This document shows, piece by piece, positions 39,342-49,293 of a DNA stretch of 64,000 nucleotides; position 1 is the first letter of the stretch, and each line of letters starts with the position of its first letter. The notes under the pieces were generated by a model. That model had not been told where the DNA came from and made no database searches. It saw only the letters and a program-made list of their open reading frames with translations. Origin of the DNA: Gracilariopsis chorda (taxonomy: Eukaryota > Rhodophyta > Florideophyceae > Gracilariales > Gracilariaceae); the NCBI GenBank assembly GCA_003194525.1, contig NBIV01000141.1, forward strand, positions 118,373-182,372, read 5' to 3'. A program made the position numbers and the translations under genes.

Positions 39342-41987
39342 ATGCCTACTAATATGTTATTCTTAGTCTCAGTCTCACTACTAATCTCCGTCCTTAATGC
39401 TGCTCCCATTCCCTCTCCAGCTCCCCCCCGTCCATATCCACCCAAAACTACCCGATTCTATCTCTCCAATATCACGGGTACAGCCTCTTACTTTACCCTA
39501 AACAAACCAGTCCATCCCTCCCTCTTCGGTCCTGTCCGCCATCTCGTAGCCCGCCCCGAGCACCTACGTCCGCACGTCCATCCGCGCGTAGTTATGGGGC
39601 AAACTGAGTGGCAAAACCTCTTAAAACGTCATGCCAATCCCCACACGTTTGACTCAAACATCAGTTGGTCCCACTCTCTTCGCAAACTCACTTTCCAACA
39701 CGGGCCCGAATCCGAGCTCATTCTCAAACTCGCTGCGCTTGAGCAAAACGGTCACACAGCTTTGTTTGACGCTCGCATTCCGCCACCACCATCCGGGTCT
39801 GCCGAACAACGGCGTCAATACAACGCCTATCGTAGTGCCATTAAGCCGTTGGCAGATCATCTTAAACTCATGAAAGAAGTTCATTCCCATTCACTCTTCC
39901 TCTGTGCCTTTTGGGCGCAAGTCTCTGAGAAGCAGTCGAATCCTTTCCTCAGTACTAATACAACACAGATGTGCATTAATGCCGCCGTCGCATGGGCAAA
40001 AGTGCTCATGGCACATCGTACCTTTCATTGCAACCCGAATTGCACTACCCCCAAATATGACACAGAGAAGTCCTACCTCTGGAACGTAGACTCTATTTGG
40101 GAGGTAAGCAACGATTGGTACACCGCGGGTTTCACCCTTGCACTAGCATACGACGTCTTGTACCAAAGAATGAGTTCTGCTCAACGAACCGTAGTTCGAT
40201 CAGCCCTTGCTTTGCTCGTCATGAAACGCTGGACATGGGGTGTTGTAGATGAAACCACACCGAGTAACCCAAATGCGGAAACGCATCCTCATCGAATTGT
40301 TAGTAACTGGGGCATGTACCATTCCAATCTGTACTTGACAAATCTTGCCATAGAAGGTGAGACTGGATTTGTTCCTTATGCGCAACACATCCTGTCCCAA
40401 AGCAATGCTGTAGGATTCAACGCCAAACTCAATCGAAAGTTTGAAGCCCTTATTAACGCATACATGACCCACTCAGTTTATCCAGATGGTTCTAGCTTTG
40501 AGGATGGATATACGTACCATACAGCTTTTCGTGAGGGTTCCCTTGGCTTTCTCGCTGCTCATAGACGCGGTCACAACCTGCTCGCAACTCCACGATTCAG
40601 AAACATTATCCACAATGTAGCTCAAATGTTTGAACCGTGGCAGTGCGCACCCCTTGTAGGCCATTCCAGCGGCGGTGGCTTAGGCTATCCTGCATTCGTC
40701 GGTCTCTTCCGATACGCATACCCAGACGGAGTGTTACCCCAAATGGTGTGGGCTCAACGCTTCGGAAAGCGTTTTGCAAATGACGCAAACTGCAGAACGT
40801 GGTGGATCCAAACCATGACTCAGATGGTAGTCTTTGGCGACGAACACCAACAGAATCTGGATGATGTAGCTGATGCACCGGAGACATTGCCACCGGCAGC
40901 CAAGAAGCACTTCCCGCTCGCTTACGTTTCCACAAGAAGGGGCCTTATCATTGCCCGTTCCAGTTATTCCCAAATGTCTTCATACATGCACTTTGACGCT
41001 CGGCCAGATTCGTTCTATTTGGGACATGACAATGCTGATAGGGGCGCTATCACATTCTCTGCTCTGAAGAGAAGATGGCTTGACGATTTACCCTGGGAGC
41101 ACAACTTTGACTCTCGTAAGCATAGTCTGATGCATATTGACGGTCTTGCACAGGCAGTTAAAGCACCATCGGTAACCATTTTGAAGGCTGTCGACACGCT
41201 GTCTTCTACTATTGCTTCAGCAGACTTGACGTACACTTACAACGTTCAGTGGGCCCAAGCGTGGCAGGGACCCAGCATCGGTACGGGTGACGTTCTCGAA
41301 TACCGTCAAGATGGTTCAACGTACAAAAAGATGTACACTTTTGCTGATCCTGAAGAGCATAGCCCATGGGATCTCGGATGGCCAATGGAAGATGACGCGG
41401 TTGATATTGGCTTCGAGAGAAACATGACAATGAAAGGTTATCCCCATCTAGCTGCATTTGGCATGAACGAGTGGAAAAGGCATTATCGTGAAAAGCACCT
41501 TGACTACTTTATTCGCTCTATTGTCATGGCCAGGTCTGACAAGGACCGAGTAGGATACGGCGTACTGGTGGATAGCGTTTCCGCTGGACCAGGAAAGCAT
41601 ACGTTTGAATCTTACTTGATCTTGCAAGACGATGTTGATCTCGAAAAGGCCTCGTCTTCATGTGATCAGAGCAGATGCAAAATTGTCGTCAGTAGCCCGG
41701 CTGGGGAGAGTCTGGAAGTTCATGTTCTTGTTCTTGGAAACAAAGCTAGCTTTCGTATTGAGCGGTTTGATGGCCACAAACGACTGATCGTGAAAAGCGT
41801 ACGAGAGGTCTCGGAGGAGGTATGGATAGCCTTGTATCCTCGAAATAGGGATCCAGGAAGATTTGAGATGGTCCGTGAAGGGAAGCATGTAAGAATTACC
41901 TCTTGGGATGTAACGAAGTTCTTCCGTGTGCGAGAGACTCATCACACAGTAGAAGAACGCTTGCGACCTATGTCGTTTACTGCATAA
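39342..41987 (+). CDS. Secreted heparinase II/III- or alginate-lyase-like polysaccharide lyase (paralogue A)
   Basis: An 881-residue single-exon protein with a signal peptide (MLFLVSVSLLISVLNAAP, 5-22). The middle region has the helix pattern of an (alpha/alpha) toroid: LFLCAFWAQV, CINAAVAWAKVLMAH, GFTLALAYDVLYQRM, VVRSALALLVMK. A motif with NWGMYHSN (322-329) and one with YPDGSSFEDGYTYHTAFREG (380-399) follow, comparable to the Asn/Tyr/His catalytic zone of heparinase II/III and related lyases. The C-terminal part is beta-rich, with MHFDARPDSFYLGHDNADRG (549-568), comparable to the beta-sandwich His/Asp region of PF07940-type enzymes. Such enzymes cut uronate-containing polysaccharides by beta-elimination. 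In a red alga the target could be a matrix glycan, but the substrate is unknown. It is tail-to-tail with a paralogue 257 bp away. The family call is inference from motif order. Confidence 0.75.
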   Translation: MPTNMLFLVSVSLLISVLNAAPIPSPAPPRPYPPKTTRFYLSNITGTASYFTLNKPVHPSLFGPVRHLVARPEHLRPHVHPRVVMGQTEWQNLLKRHANPHTFDSNISWSHSLRKLTFQHGPESELILKLAALEQNGHTALFDARIPPPPSGSAEQRRQYNAYRSAIKPLADHLKLMKEVHSHSLFLCAFWAQVSEKQSNPFLSTNTTQMCINAAVAWAKVLMAHRTFHCNPNCTTPKYDTEKSYLWNVDSIWEVSNDWYTAGFTLALAYDVLYQRMSSAQRTVVRSALALLVMKRWTWGVVDETTPSNPNAETHPHRIVSNWGMYHSNLYLTNLAIEGETGFVPYAQHILSQSNAVGFNAKLNRKFEALINAYMTHSVYPDGSSFEDGYTYHTAFREGSLGFLAAHRRGHNLLATPRFRNIIHNVAQMFEPWQCAPLVGHSSGGGLGYPAFVGLFRYAYPDGVLPQMVWAQRFGKRFANDANCRTWWIQTMTQMVVFGDEHQQNLDDVADAPETLPPAAKKHFPLAYVSTRRGLIIARSSYSQMSSYMHFDARPDSFYLGHDNADRGAITFSALKRRWLDDLPWEHNFDSRKHSLMHIDGLAQAVKAPSVTILKAVDTLSSTIASADLTYTYNVQWAQAWQGPSIGTGDVLEYRQDGSTYKKMYTFADPEEHSPWDLGWPMEDDAVDIGFERNMTMKGYPHLAAFGMNEWKRHYREKHLDYFIRSIVMARSDKDRVGYGVLVDSVSAGPGKHTFESYLILQDDVDLEKASSSCDQSRCKIVVSSPAGESLEVHVLVLGNKASFRIERFDGHKRLIVKSVREVSEEVWIALYPRNRDPGRFEMVREGKHVRITSWDVTKFFRVRETHHTVEERLRPMSFTA

Positions 41988-42244
41988 AGAAATGTAAATA
42001 CGATACTGCGTTTAGATAGCTTAGATCCTCATGAACAAATTTCGTCTGATAGTGCCATCAGATATAGGGATATCCACCACAAAGAGTCCACGCACCTTCA
42101 CAGATCGCTTTTTAGAATATTGATCCGTGATGAATATAGCCCATGGTTCGTTGTATGTATGGCTCACACTTCAGTAGGCCATGACGCTTCTAATCTGGTA
42201 CAAGCTTCACACGGCGGAAGACGACGGCAAAAAATTCAGGTTGC

Positions 42245-45244
42245 TTATGACTGCAGGCCAGGATTTGATCGATACAAGTTTCTGCCTGATTTAGGCCGCA
42301 CTTTGTGTTCCACTTCGACTACGGATCTAAGCCCTTCGATGCTTTCAACAGCGATTTTGACATGATACGTGTTTCCGTTTTGCAAGTTACCACTCCATTC
42401 CTCACGACCGCTCGCCGGAGAGCATGGGTGATGTAGCCCATGAACCTCTTCGCAGTCCCCTAAATCGCATGCAAACACATTAATTCGAGTACGCACGGTT
42501 GTTCCATGATGACACGTCGATATGAGATCCTCCTTCTCGTGATCAGATTGCGCTCGAAGAACAAAATTCGCTTCAAAAGTTTGCTTTCCTTGTAGCACCG
42601 GTGTCATCAAAGATGGATGCAGTCTTACAATCTTCCCAGTGACGAGCATTTGTGCTTCTTGGGCCTGCGGCCGCCTCACGCCCCCGTCCTGGGTCGCATG
42701 CAGAAAGTCGATGTCTCGTCCGTGAGTAACAAAGAGGCCGTCTTTTGTTAAGTCCATTTTCAACGCATGTACTCCTGCAACCGCAATCGCCATCCAAAAC
42801 CGAACAGGCGCTCTGGAGATGCAAGACACGACAATGCGCGTGCGATTACTTACTTCTTCCCTCCTCACACGTAATAGCACATTCGCATGCACATGGATCA
42901 CAACGTTAGTCTTCTTCTTTTGATCGGTTAGAGTAACGGAGCATTGCGGATCGCTTGGATTTCGACTGCATGACATGTTCTTCACGAGAGTCCCTTTTGA
43001 CAATGCCAGATAGCTCTCGATGCGATGGGTACCTTTTCCAGCGTCTACAAAATCGCTGATGATCAGGCTTCCAGTTGATGAGCCTCGAGATGTGCTTTGG
43101 GTTCCATTTCTAGAACCTTGGAGAACACATACGCTTCTGACTACCTTGCGGACTGCTTCCTTTCGCAGTTGCCTTTTCCAAATGCGATTTTCCACACCGG
43201 CAGGTACAGAGATATTGTAAGGAGGCAGATTGACTTCTTCTTCTAAGAAGCGCATAGCAACCCGAGACGACGTCATTCTAAGATCATCGTATACTATATT
43301 ATACCTTGTTTGTGGCTTTCTTCCTCTAGCCCATTGTACATTGTACGAATATGTCAGATCCGCCACCATTACAGTATTGGCACCTTCAGAATCGACGTGC
43401 CGAATTTCAGCGGGGGGTGCAATCGCCTCCTGCGCCAAACCGTCTATGTGCAGTATCGATCTTTCCCGTGACTGCGTTCCAAAGCTCTTCACCCATGTTC
43501 GGCCGTTGACAGCAAATGTGAAATCACCTCTTCCACCAACACTACGACCATCTAACGCAACATCAGACCGAACATCAAACCACAAAACAGCGTGATTACT
43601 GGTAAGTCCAGCTCGAGCCACGAACAGACCGCGATGAGGAAAGAGCACATTGAGTGGGAATACTTCCTCTGTTGCACGCGAGAGAACATCAAGGTTTTGC
43701 GTATCCAGCACTGGCGCACGGCCGAGAAGTACAATTTGGGTGACTGTACGCCATGGCAGTCTCGAGCAGGAACGAGGTTTTAAACTGCCCATCCTTTGTC
43801 GCCACAGTACCGAAACTACCTCGCTCTCCGGGTACAGGAAGTTAAACAGAGCAACGAAACTGTTGTAGGTCGCTCTCGATGTTTCTCCGAGTAACTTCCC
43901 ACACCCCCACGGTTCTATAATCTGAGATGAGTGATGTATTAGATTCCGAAACCGTGCTGTATCTAGGAGATTTAAGCCTCGTCGATACGCAGCTATCAGC
44001 GCAAGAGAGCCCTCTCGAATCCCTAGGACGAATGCCATCCCATCTTCGACCGTCGAACCATCCGCATAGACTCCATTCTCCATGTATGCGCGCATGAGAG
44101 CAAGGAATCGAAAATGCAATTCGTAGTTAAAACCGTTCGACCGACCTTCTCTTAACACGCTTGCAGCGTAGTTGTCGAAGCCAGCTTCTGCTTCAATCGC
44201 AAGGTTGGTAAGGAAAAGATTAGAGTGATACATGGCCTTAGAATTGTGGATCCTGTGTGGTTCAGCGAAAACATCTGGACAACCTTTCGATGATATTGGG
44301 CATATGCCCCATACGAACCTATTCATTACGAGCAGAGCCAAAGCAGAACGAATAGTTCGCCTTTCAGACTTCGACATTTTGTCGTATAGAACATCATAAG
44401 CTAGAGCCAAAGAGGAGCCTGCGGTGTAATCGTCGTTACGCATTTTCCACGGAATCTTGACATTCCACAAGAAGCTTCTTCTAGGATCATGTACGGCAAA
44501 GGGGCAAACCGGATTGCAATGATAAGCACGATGTGCGAGGAGGATTTTTGACCAAGCAACGGCAGCATTGATGCAAGTTTCTGCTTTATGTCCTATCTGG
44601 GGTTGAGTCTCAAGTTCATCTACGCCAGACCAGAATGCGCATAAGAAAAATGACGGTGCATGAATAGAATTCATCAAATGTACTGAGCTTGCTAAAGTCT
44701 TCAGCTTTCGCCGGTAGCTTTTGTAAGCTTCGTTTTGTGACACTGCTCGTCCGTCATAGTCAGACGTAAAACCATTCTTTTCAAGGTTGGCCAAGTGCGA
44801 AATGGTTTTGGAGAGAGGCCCGCGAATGACTGTATGGTGTTCAAGGTATGTACTCCAATCGTTTCTGTTTCCGCCCCGGTACCTTTCTGAGTGGTGTTGT
44901 AACAAGTCATTCCACGCGCTTCTTCCGAACACGATGCGGGGGTGTGAGTATGGCCTTAGCTCACTTGGTTTGGCACTAATAGAACGAATTCTTCCAGTGA
45001 GTCGAAGGCTTGTAGCCTCTTCAGCATCGAATGACAGGGAAAGGGTTTGGGATTCCGTGCGTATGGCCTTCTCCAAAGATCTAGCAACGCGTTGTTCATA
45101 CGTCAAGGCCTCGCCGAACGCAAGGTTTCTTTCGAAAGGGTTGCAAACGTCTCCTACCGGAATTGAATAGACCGGGTAAACTGAAACCGGAACGAAGAAC
45201 AGAAGTAACATCGAAGCATAGCAGCAGTTTCCACGAACGACCAT
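42245..45244 (-). CDS. Secreted lyase-like protein (paralogue B), divergent active site, extra C-terminal domain
   Basis: The ATG at 45244 gives 999 residues with a signal peptide (ASMLLLFFVPVSVYPVYS); a further upstream extension has only GTG. It is collinear with paralogue A: FFLCAFWSGVD, CINAAVAWSKILLAHRAYHC, LALAYDVLYDKMSKSERR, AMYHSNLFLTNLAIEAE (Y339, H340, N342), ADGSTVEDG, DLTYSYNVQWARG. Differences are pointed. The EDGYTYH of A is EDGMAFV here, and the GHDNADRG of A is DGRSVGGRG, so the candidate Tyr and His residues are lost, suggesting an altered or inactive enzyme. About 120 residues are added at the C-terminus, with several Cys (CHHG, CDLGDCEE, HHPCS) and a beta-rich look, possibly a glycan-binding module. 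Inverted duplication of A is the simplest origin. Confidence 0.75.
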   Translation of the reverse strand: MVVRGNCCYASMLLLFFVPVSVYPVYSIPVGDVCNPFERNLAFGEALTYEQRVARSLEKAIRTESQTLSLSFDAEEATSLRLTGRIRSISAKPSELRPYSHPRIVFGRSAWNDLLQHHSERYRGGNRNDWSTYLEHHTVIRGPLSKTISHLANLEKNGFTSDYDGRAVSQNEAYKSYRRKLKTLASSVHLMNSIHAPSFFLCAFWSGVDELETQPQIGHKAETCINAAVAWSKILLAHRAYHCNPVCPFAVHDPRRSFLWNVKIPWKMRNDDYTAGSSLALAYDVLYDKMSKSERRTIRSALALLVMNRFVWGICPISSKGCPDVFAEPHRIHNSKAMYHSNLFLTNLAIEAEAGFDNYAASVLREGRSNGFNYELHFRFLALMRAYMENGVYADGSTVEDGMAFVLGIREGSLALIAAYRRGLNLLDTARFRNLIHHSSQIIEPWGCGKLLGETSRATYNSFVALFNFLYPESEVVSVLWRQRMGSLKPRSCSRLPWRTVTQIVLLGRAPVLDTQNLDVLSRATEEVFPLNVLFPHRGLFVARAGLTSNHAVLWFDVRSDVALDGRSVGGRGDFTFAVNGRTWVKSFGTQSRERSILHIDGLAQEAIAPPAEIRHVDSEGANTVMVADLTYSYNVQWARGRKPQTRYNIVYDDLRMTSSRVAMRFLEEEVNLPPYNISVPAGVENRIWKRQLRKEAVRKVVRSVCVLQGSRNGTQSTSRGSSTGSLIISDFVDAGKGTHRIESYLALSKGTLVKNMSCSRNPSDPQCSVTLTDQKKKTNVVIHVHANVLLRVRREEVSNRTRIVVSCISRAPVRFWMAIAVAGVHALKMDLTKDGLFVTHGRDIDFLHATQDGGVRRPQAQEAQMLVTGKIVRLHPSLMTPVLQGKQTFEANFVLRAQSDHEKEDLISTCHHGTTVRTRINVFACDLGDCEEVHGLHHPCSPASGREEWSGNLQNGNTYHVKIAVESIEGLRSVVEVEHKVRPKSGRNLYRSNPGLQS

Positions 45245-48200
45245 TGCAAACAGAGCAAAGATTCTATACACCACAGGCCTCGCTTTTGACGGTAATGATG
45301 TCGATTGATTTGCATCAGATAGCTCATCCTCTGCTTGAAGTCTTTTTGTAGTAATCAGAAAGCGTCATAGCACATCACACGTTATGGAATGTACTTCTTT
45401 CAAAAGTATAAGATGACTTATTTCGAAGTCTCCTCTCCTGATATCTGTGCCCACTACATATGCTCCTAAAATCAGAATCTCGGTTATGAATGAAATATTG
45501 AAACACTGTTCTTCAGGCATCTTTAGAAGAAAGGTTCTAGTGCCTACATGACTTCGATACGGGTTTCAAAGAATTAGAAATCACATCTCCGCCTTCCTCA
45601 AGGAACAGTACCGTGAATAGAAATCATATCATCTGAGACAATCGTCTGAATCTTTTTGTTTCTCGAAAGAAAACCGCCCTTGTTGAAAGCGTTATCACGT
45701 CAGCGGGATACGGTAACCTGCGCTCACACTTGAGCAACGTAAGGAGTACGTCGTCTAGAAAAAAATGCACCAAACTGGACAGTCAAATGTGTTCATCTCT
45801 CGAGCTGCTGCTGTACAAAGAAGTCCCATTCGACACCTGCGTCTGCCAAGATCGCGTCTCCGACCGCTCTATAGGATAATTTCCCTTTGAACTTGATCTT
45901 ACAATTTTGGTTGGAATCTGTCTGCTATGATCTCTGTTCTACTATGTGGTTTTGTTGCTCTTGTGTTGTCCTTTGTTACTATTTGTCTCGGTTCTGCTCT
46001 GTTGTAACTGGTTTTTGATGCGTTCAGAAAATGGAAAGAGTATGAAAGTGAGGCATTGTACCGATGATGCACGACTTACCGATACTGCACGGTCTTTGGT
46101 TATGATTCAATATCGACTAGTACTGTCTAGCAAATGGTGCGCACTCTTCGTGGGTAGCGACCCTTCGTTGTAGAAGACTACAACCCCGCACAACTCTCTG
46201 TGTCCGGCGATAAGTACCGTCTCCTGCCCTACTCTTCTCTTGGCCTGTAAGTCGACGAGCTACAAACAGTTACCACCTGCTCATAACAGTTACCGCTCTC
46301 ATTTGTTGTTGTTGTTTATTATGGGCCCTCAATGCCCAATTGCTGCATTGTGGGGCTCTCATTTGTTCTCTCTCTTAAGATATTCATTATAATCGGTTGA
46401 AGGCATGGAATTCTTCATCAGAAGACGATTCTACCACCGTTTCCCTGACTTTTCTCCATCCTGAATGAGCTCCAACGGAGACATGATGCGATCGGGGGTT
46501 TCCAGGGTTTTTCTCGGAGGGTTTAGGATAGGGTTGATGGACCTTGAACAGTTGCAGGCTGATTCTCTTTTTGTCAATGTCGCCGACGATATGAGGATTG
46601 GAAGAAGAGAACGCAATCATGATCTTCTGGTTGCACAACTTGGTACGTGCAGTGCCCCTTGTCTTGGTGTGCCCCTTAGCCGATGACCTATATAGAGGGA
46701 GAAGGAGAGGTAGAAATTTAGGGAACAAGGGAAGAAAGGCGATTATCATCGGTGACGAAATGCTCACGCAGACGAGAGTACCTTTGAGGTCTAATGCTTT
46801 CTTTGCTTAATCACAAAGTAGGTCAGTGACCCTAACACGGCTGAAAATCTTAGTTTGTAGCTACGATAACAAAGAAAGCGTTATAGGTATTGGAGATTTG
46901 TGGTAAACCTCACGATATACGAGTAATAGACGTACACGCTCACAATAAAGAAGAAGAAGAAGAATCGGTTGCGAAGCCGCTGGGCGCAACAACTATGTTA
47001 TTCGGTTGTTGGTCGCACTAACGATTTACATATGAACGACACTGATTGCTCAGTTGATGAACGAAACTGTCCTGCGGGGACGCAAGGCCTCTAGAACTTC
47101 AGAGTATGGTTGCTCATGATCATGTTTGGCACCATGAACATGGAGGTTCCATAATCCGCTCTCGACTTCAAAGTTTACAAAGAAGTTACCACTTTACATG
47201 TGGTCCAGAATATCGATAAACTCGCCGTCCCGAGGTGGGTTTAAGTTGAAGCTGTCGTAGCTCATCTATAGCTGCGGCGCCAAGTCGCTTTGCTGGATTA
47301 GCACTGCGCTAAGGAATCACGCGGGATCCGCTAGTGGACCCGCTCTGGGTACAACGCATTAATTCATCTGCCATCGTGTGCCGAACTTCCTGTGTTGCGA
47401 ATCAAGAGGAAGCAGAATGGAGCCACAACTGGGCCTGCCTCGAGAATTTGGCCTTCGCCGCAGAGATCATTAGAGAGTTATTCCGTCCGCGTCGGAATTT
47501 GGCTTCGTCCGCCTACAAACAAAAACATGGTATGAGTGTGCAACGAACGCGTATCTCTGTTTGGCTCGTCAGTGAATTTACTTTATGGCTAGCCTCGTTT
47601 CCCTCCGAAATCCTGCAGTCCTTCTTTGGATCTCTGTTCATGACATGGGGGAGAAGCTAATAGCACACGAGTTTTCGCTTCATTCTTCTTACATGATGGC
47701 TTCTAGATCTACTCCAAGTTCCGACGGCAGGTTGGAAGACTTGTTCACTTCATTCGCCTCGACTATATGCAATGCTTTAACCCATGTACAACAAATCGGT
47801 TGTAATTAGAAATATCATGGCCTCCTGGGCACGTAGCTACTACGGTTGTTCGCTGTGCTTGTATGGGAATACACCATCAACATGCCATTCCGCATCATCT
47901 CATCCTTCTCTGTAACCCGCGGGTTAAGTGCCTTAAAAATGTATCGGAGTGTCCCACGAAGTGCATCGCTGTTCTCACACAAATGAATAAACTATTAAGC
48001 TGAGAGTAAATGATACAAGCCCCCTACTCATACATGTCTTGCAATATGAGGTTTATTTTCCTCGCTTGTTTCATGACAAGCACCCAAGTCCTCCGCTACG
48101 TGAAATCAAAGGACCTGTGGTCCATTGTACGAATGGATTTGTTTCAAAATGAACAGGTCCTGGGGTTGCACTTACGCTCTGGCATGTTGGGCGCTTCTTT

Positions 48201-48810
48201 TCGCAAAAAGTTCTCTCTTATCTCACGAGAGGAGATTTCTGAAATGCGGTTTGCCTCTCCTAGGCTTTAGATATTATTGATCTATAGGTGTGTTCAACAA
48301 CACGTTTACTAGATAAAGCATGGGAAACATGTTCTCGCAAGGGAGAGAGTCCATAGTGCATTTCTTCACGAGGGGACGCCTTTCAAGCTGACAGTACTCG
48401 AGTCAAAGGTTCACGGAGAGGATAACCAAGGAGCTGAAGCAGTCCAAATTGTCATCCACGTCGTTTGGGTTTTACATATTTCACATACTTCGCAAGAGCT
48501 CTCTCGCAATTTTATACGCGTCCACCCACCACCACAGAACATTGAATCAACCACTACAAGTTCTAGTGGATGCTTGTCAGTGAAAGTCTTCTCGACCAAG
48601 CATCAAAAAGGAATAGAACCGGCGTTCAGCCTTCTTAACCGGAAGGTAAATATCCATTTCTGAGACACTTCGCGATTCTCTACAAGAACAAACCCCGACA
48701 CAAGACCAATAACCATCCACTTACGTATCTCTTCAAGAAAAGTGGTCAATTCTGTCTGGCGGAGCTTGCTTGACAAATCACGCCTTCCAGTTGCGCTGAA
48801 AACAGCTCTT
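45245..48810. other. Long gene-poor interval
   Basis: About 3.6 kb. No open frame has a recognisable domain. The longest (47334-47660, 46387-46767, 48010-48270) show no codon or family signal. A short GAA repeat (aagaagaagaagaa) lies near 46950. The left end must carry the promoter of paralogue B, and the right end that of the zinc-finger gene. Old, unrecognisable transposon sequence is possible. Confidence 0.45.
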
Positions 48811-49293
48811 ATGTTCCGACCGCAAGAAACCACATCTTCTGCCAATGGCAGTAGTTGTGGACACGAGTTTTACGGTTCTCCTTTGAACCATGACTCGGTC
48901 TCCTCCGCTGAGAACAACAAACAGCGTAGACTGTATTGGGAAACGGTAATGGACTCAAAAGATGGAACAACGTCATCATCAAACCTGGCCATGTCGCCAA
49001 TGTCTTCTTCGTCGGGTGGTGCAGGATCTTCTCAACCAAGTTCCTCCACGGGTGATACCAACAGCGCCATGAGGCCAAGCAAGCGAAAGAACTTCTATTG
49101 TCCTACGTGCCTGACTGGCTATGTCCAGAAGGGAGACTATATGCGTCATATTCGTACAAGACATGAAGGAATCCGCCCATATCCGTGCACAACCTGTGGG
49201 GAGCACTTTTCTCGAAGGTCTATTCTGAATAAGCATCTTAGGACTCATGAAAAAAATCGCAAAGGTGTTTCCAAACCAGCTGGAAGCCACTGA
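48811..49293 (+). CDS. C2H2 zinc-finger protein with two fingers
   Basis: The ATG at 48811 gives 160 residues; the open frame extends upstream without an ATG. The N-terminal two thirds are Ser/Asn/Gly-rich and probably disordered. A basic KRKNF leads into two fingers: FYCPTCLTGYVQKGDYMRH with IRTRH (CX2CX12HX4H spacing), then YPCTTCGEHFSRRSILNKH with LRTH (CX2CX12HX3H). The linker RHEGIRPYPC resembles the TGEKPY-type linker, so the pair probably binds DNA as a unit. It is a likely sequence-specific transcription factor. A basic tail (KNRKG) closes it. The gene stands alone between two gene-poor stretches. Confidence 0.85.
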   Translation: MFRPQETTSSANGSSCGHEFYGSPLNHDSVSSAENNKQRRLYWETVMDSKDGTTSSSNLAMSPMSSSSGGAGSSQPSSSTGDTNSAMRPSKRKNFYCPTCLTGYVQKGDYMRHIRTRHEGIRPYPCTTCGEHFSRRSILNKHLRTHEKNRKGVSKPAGSH

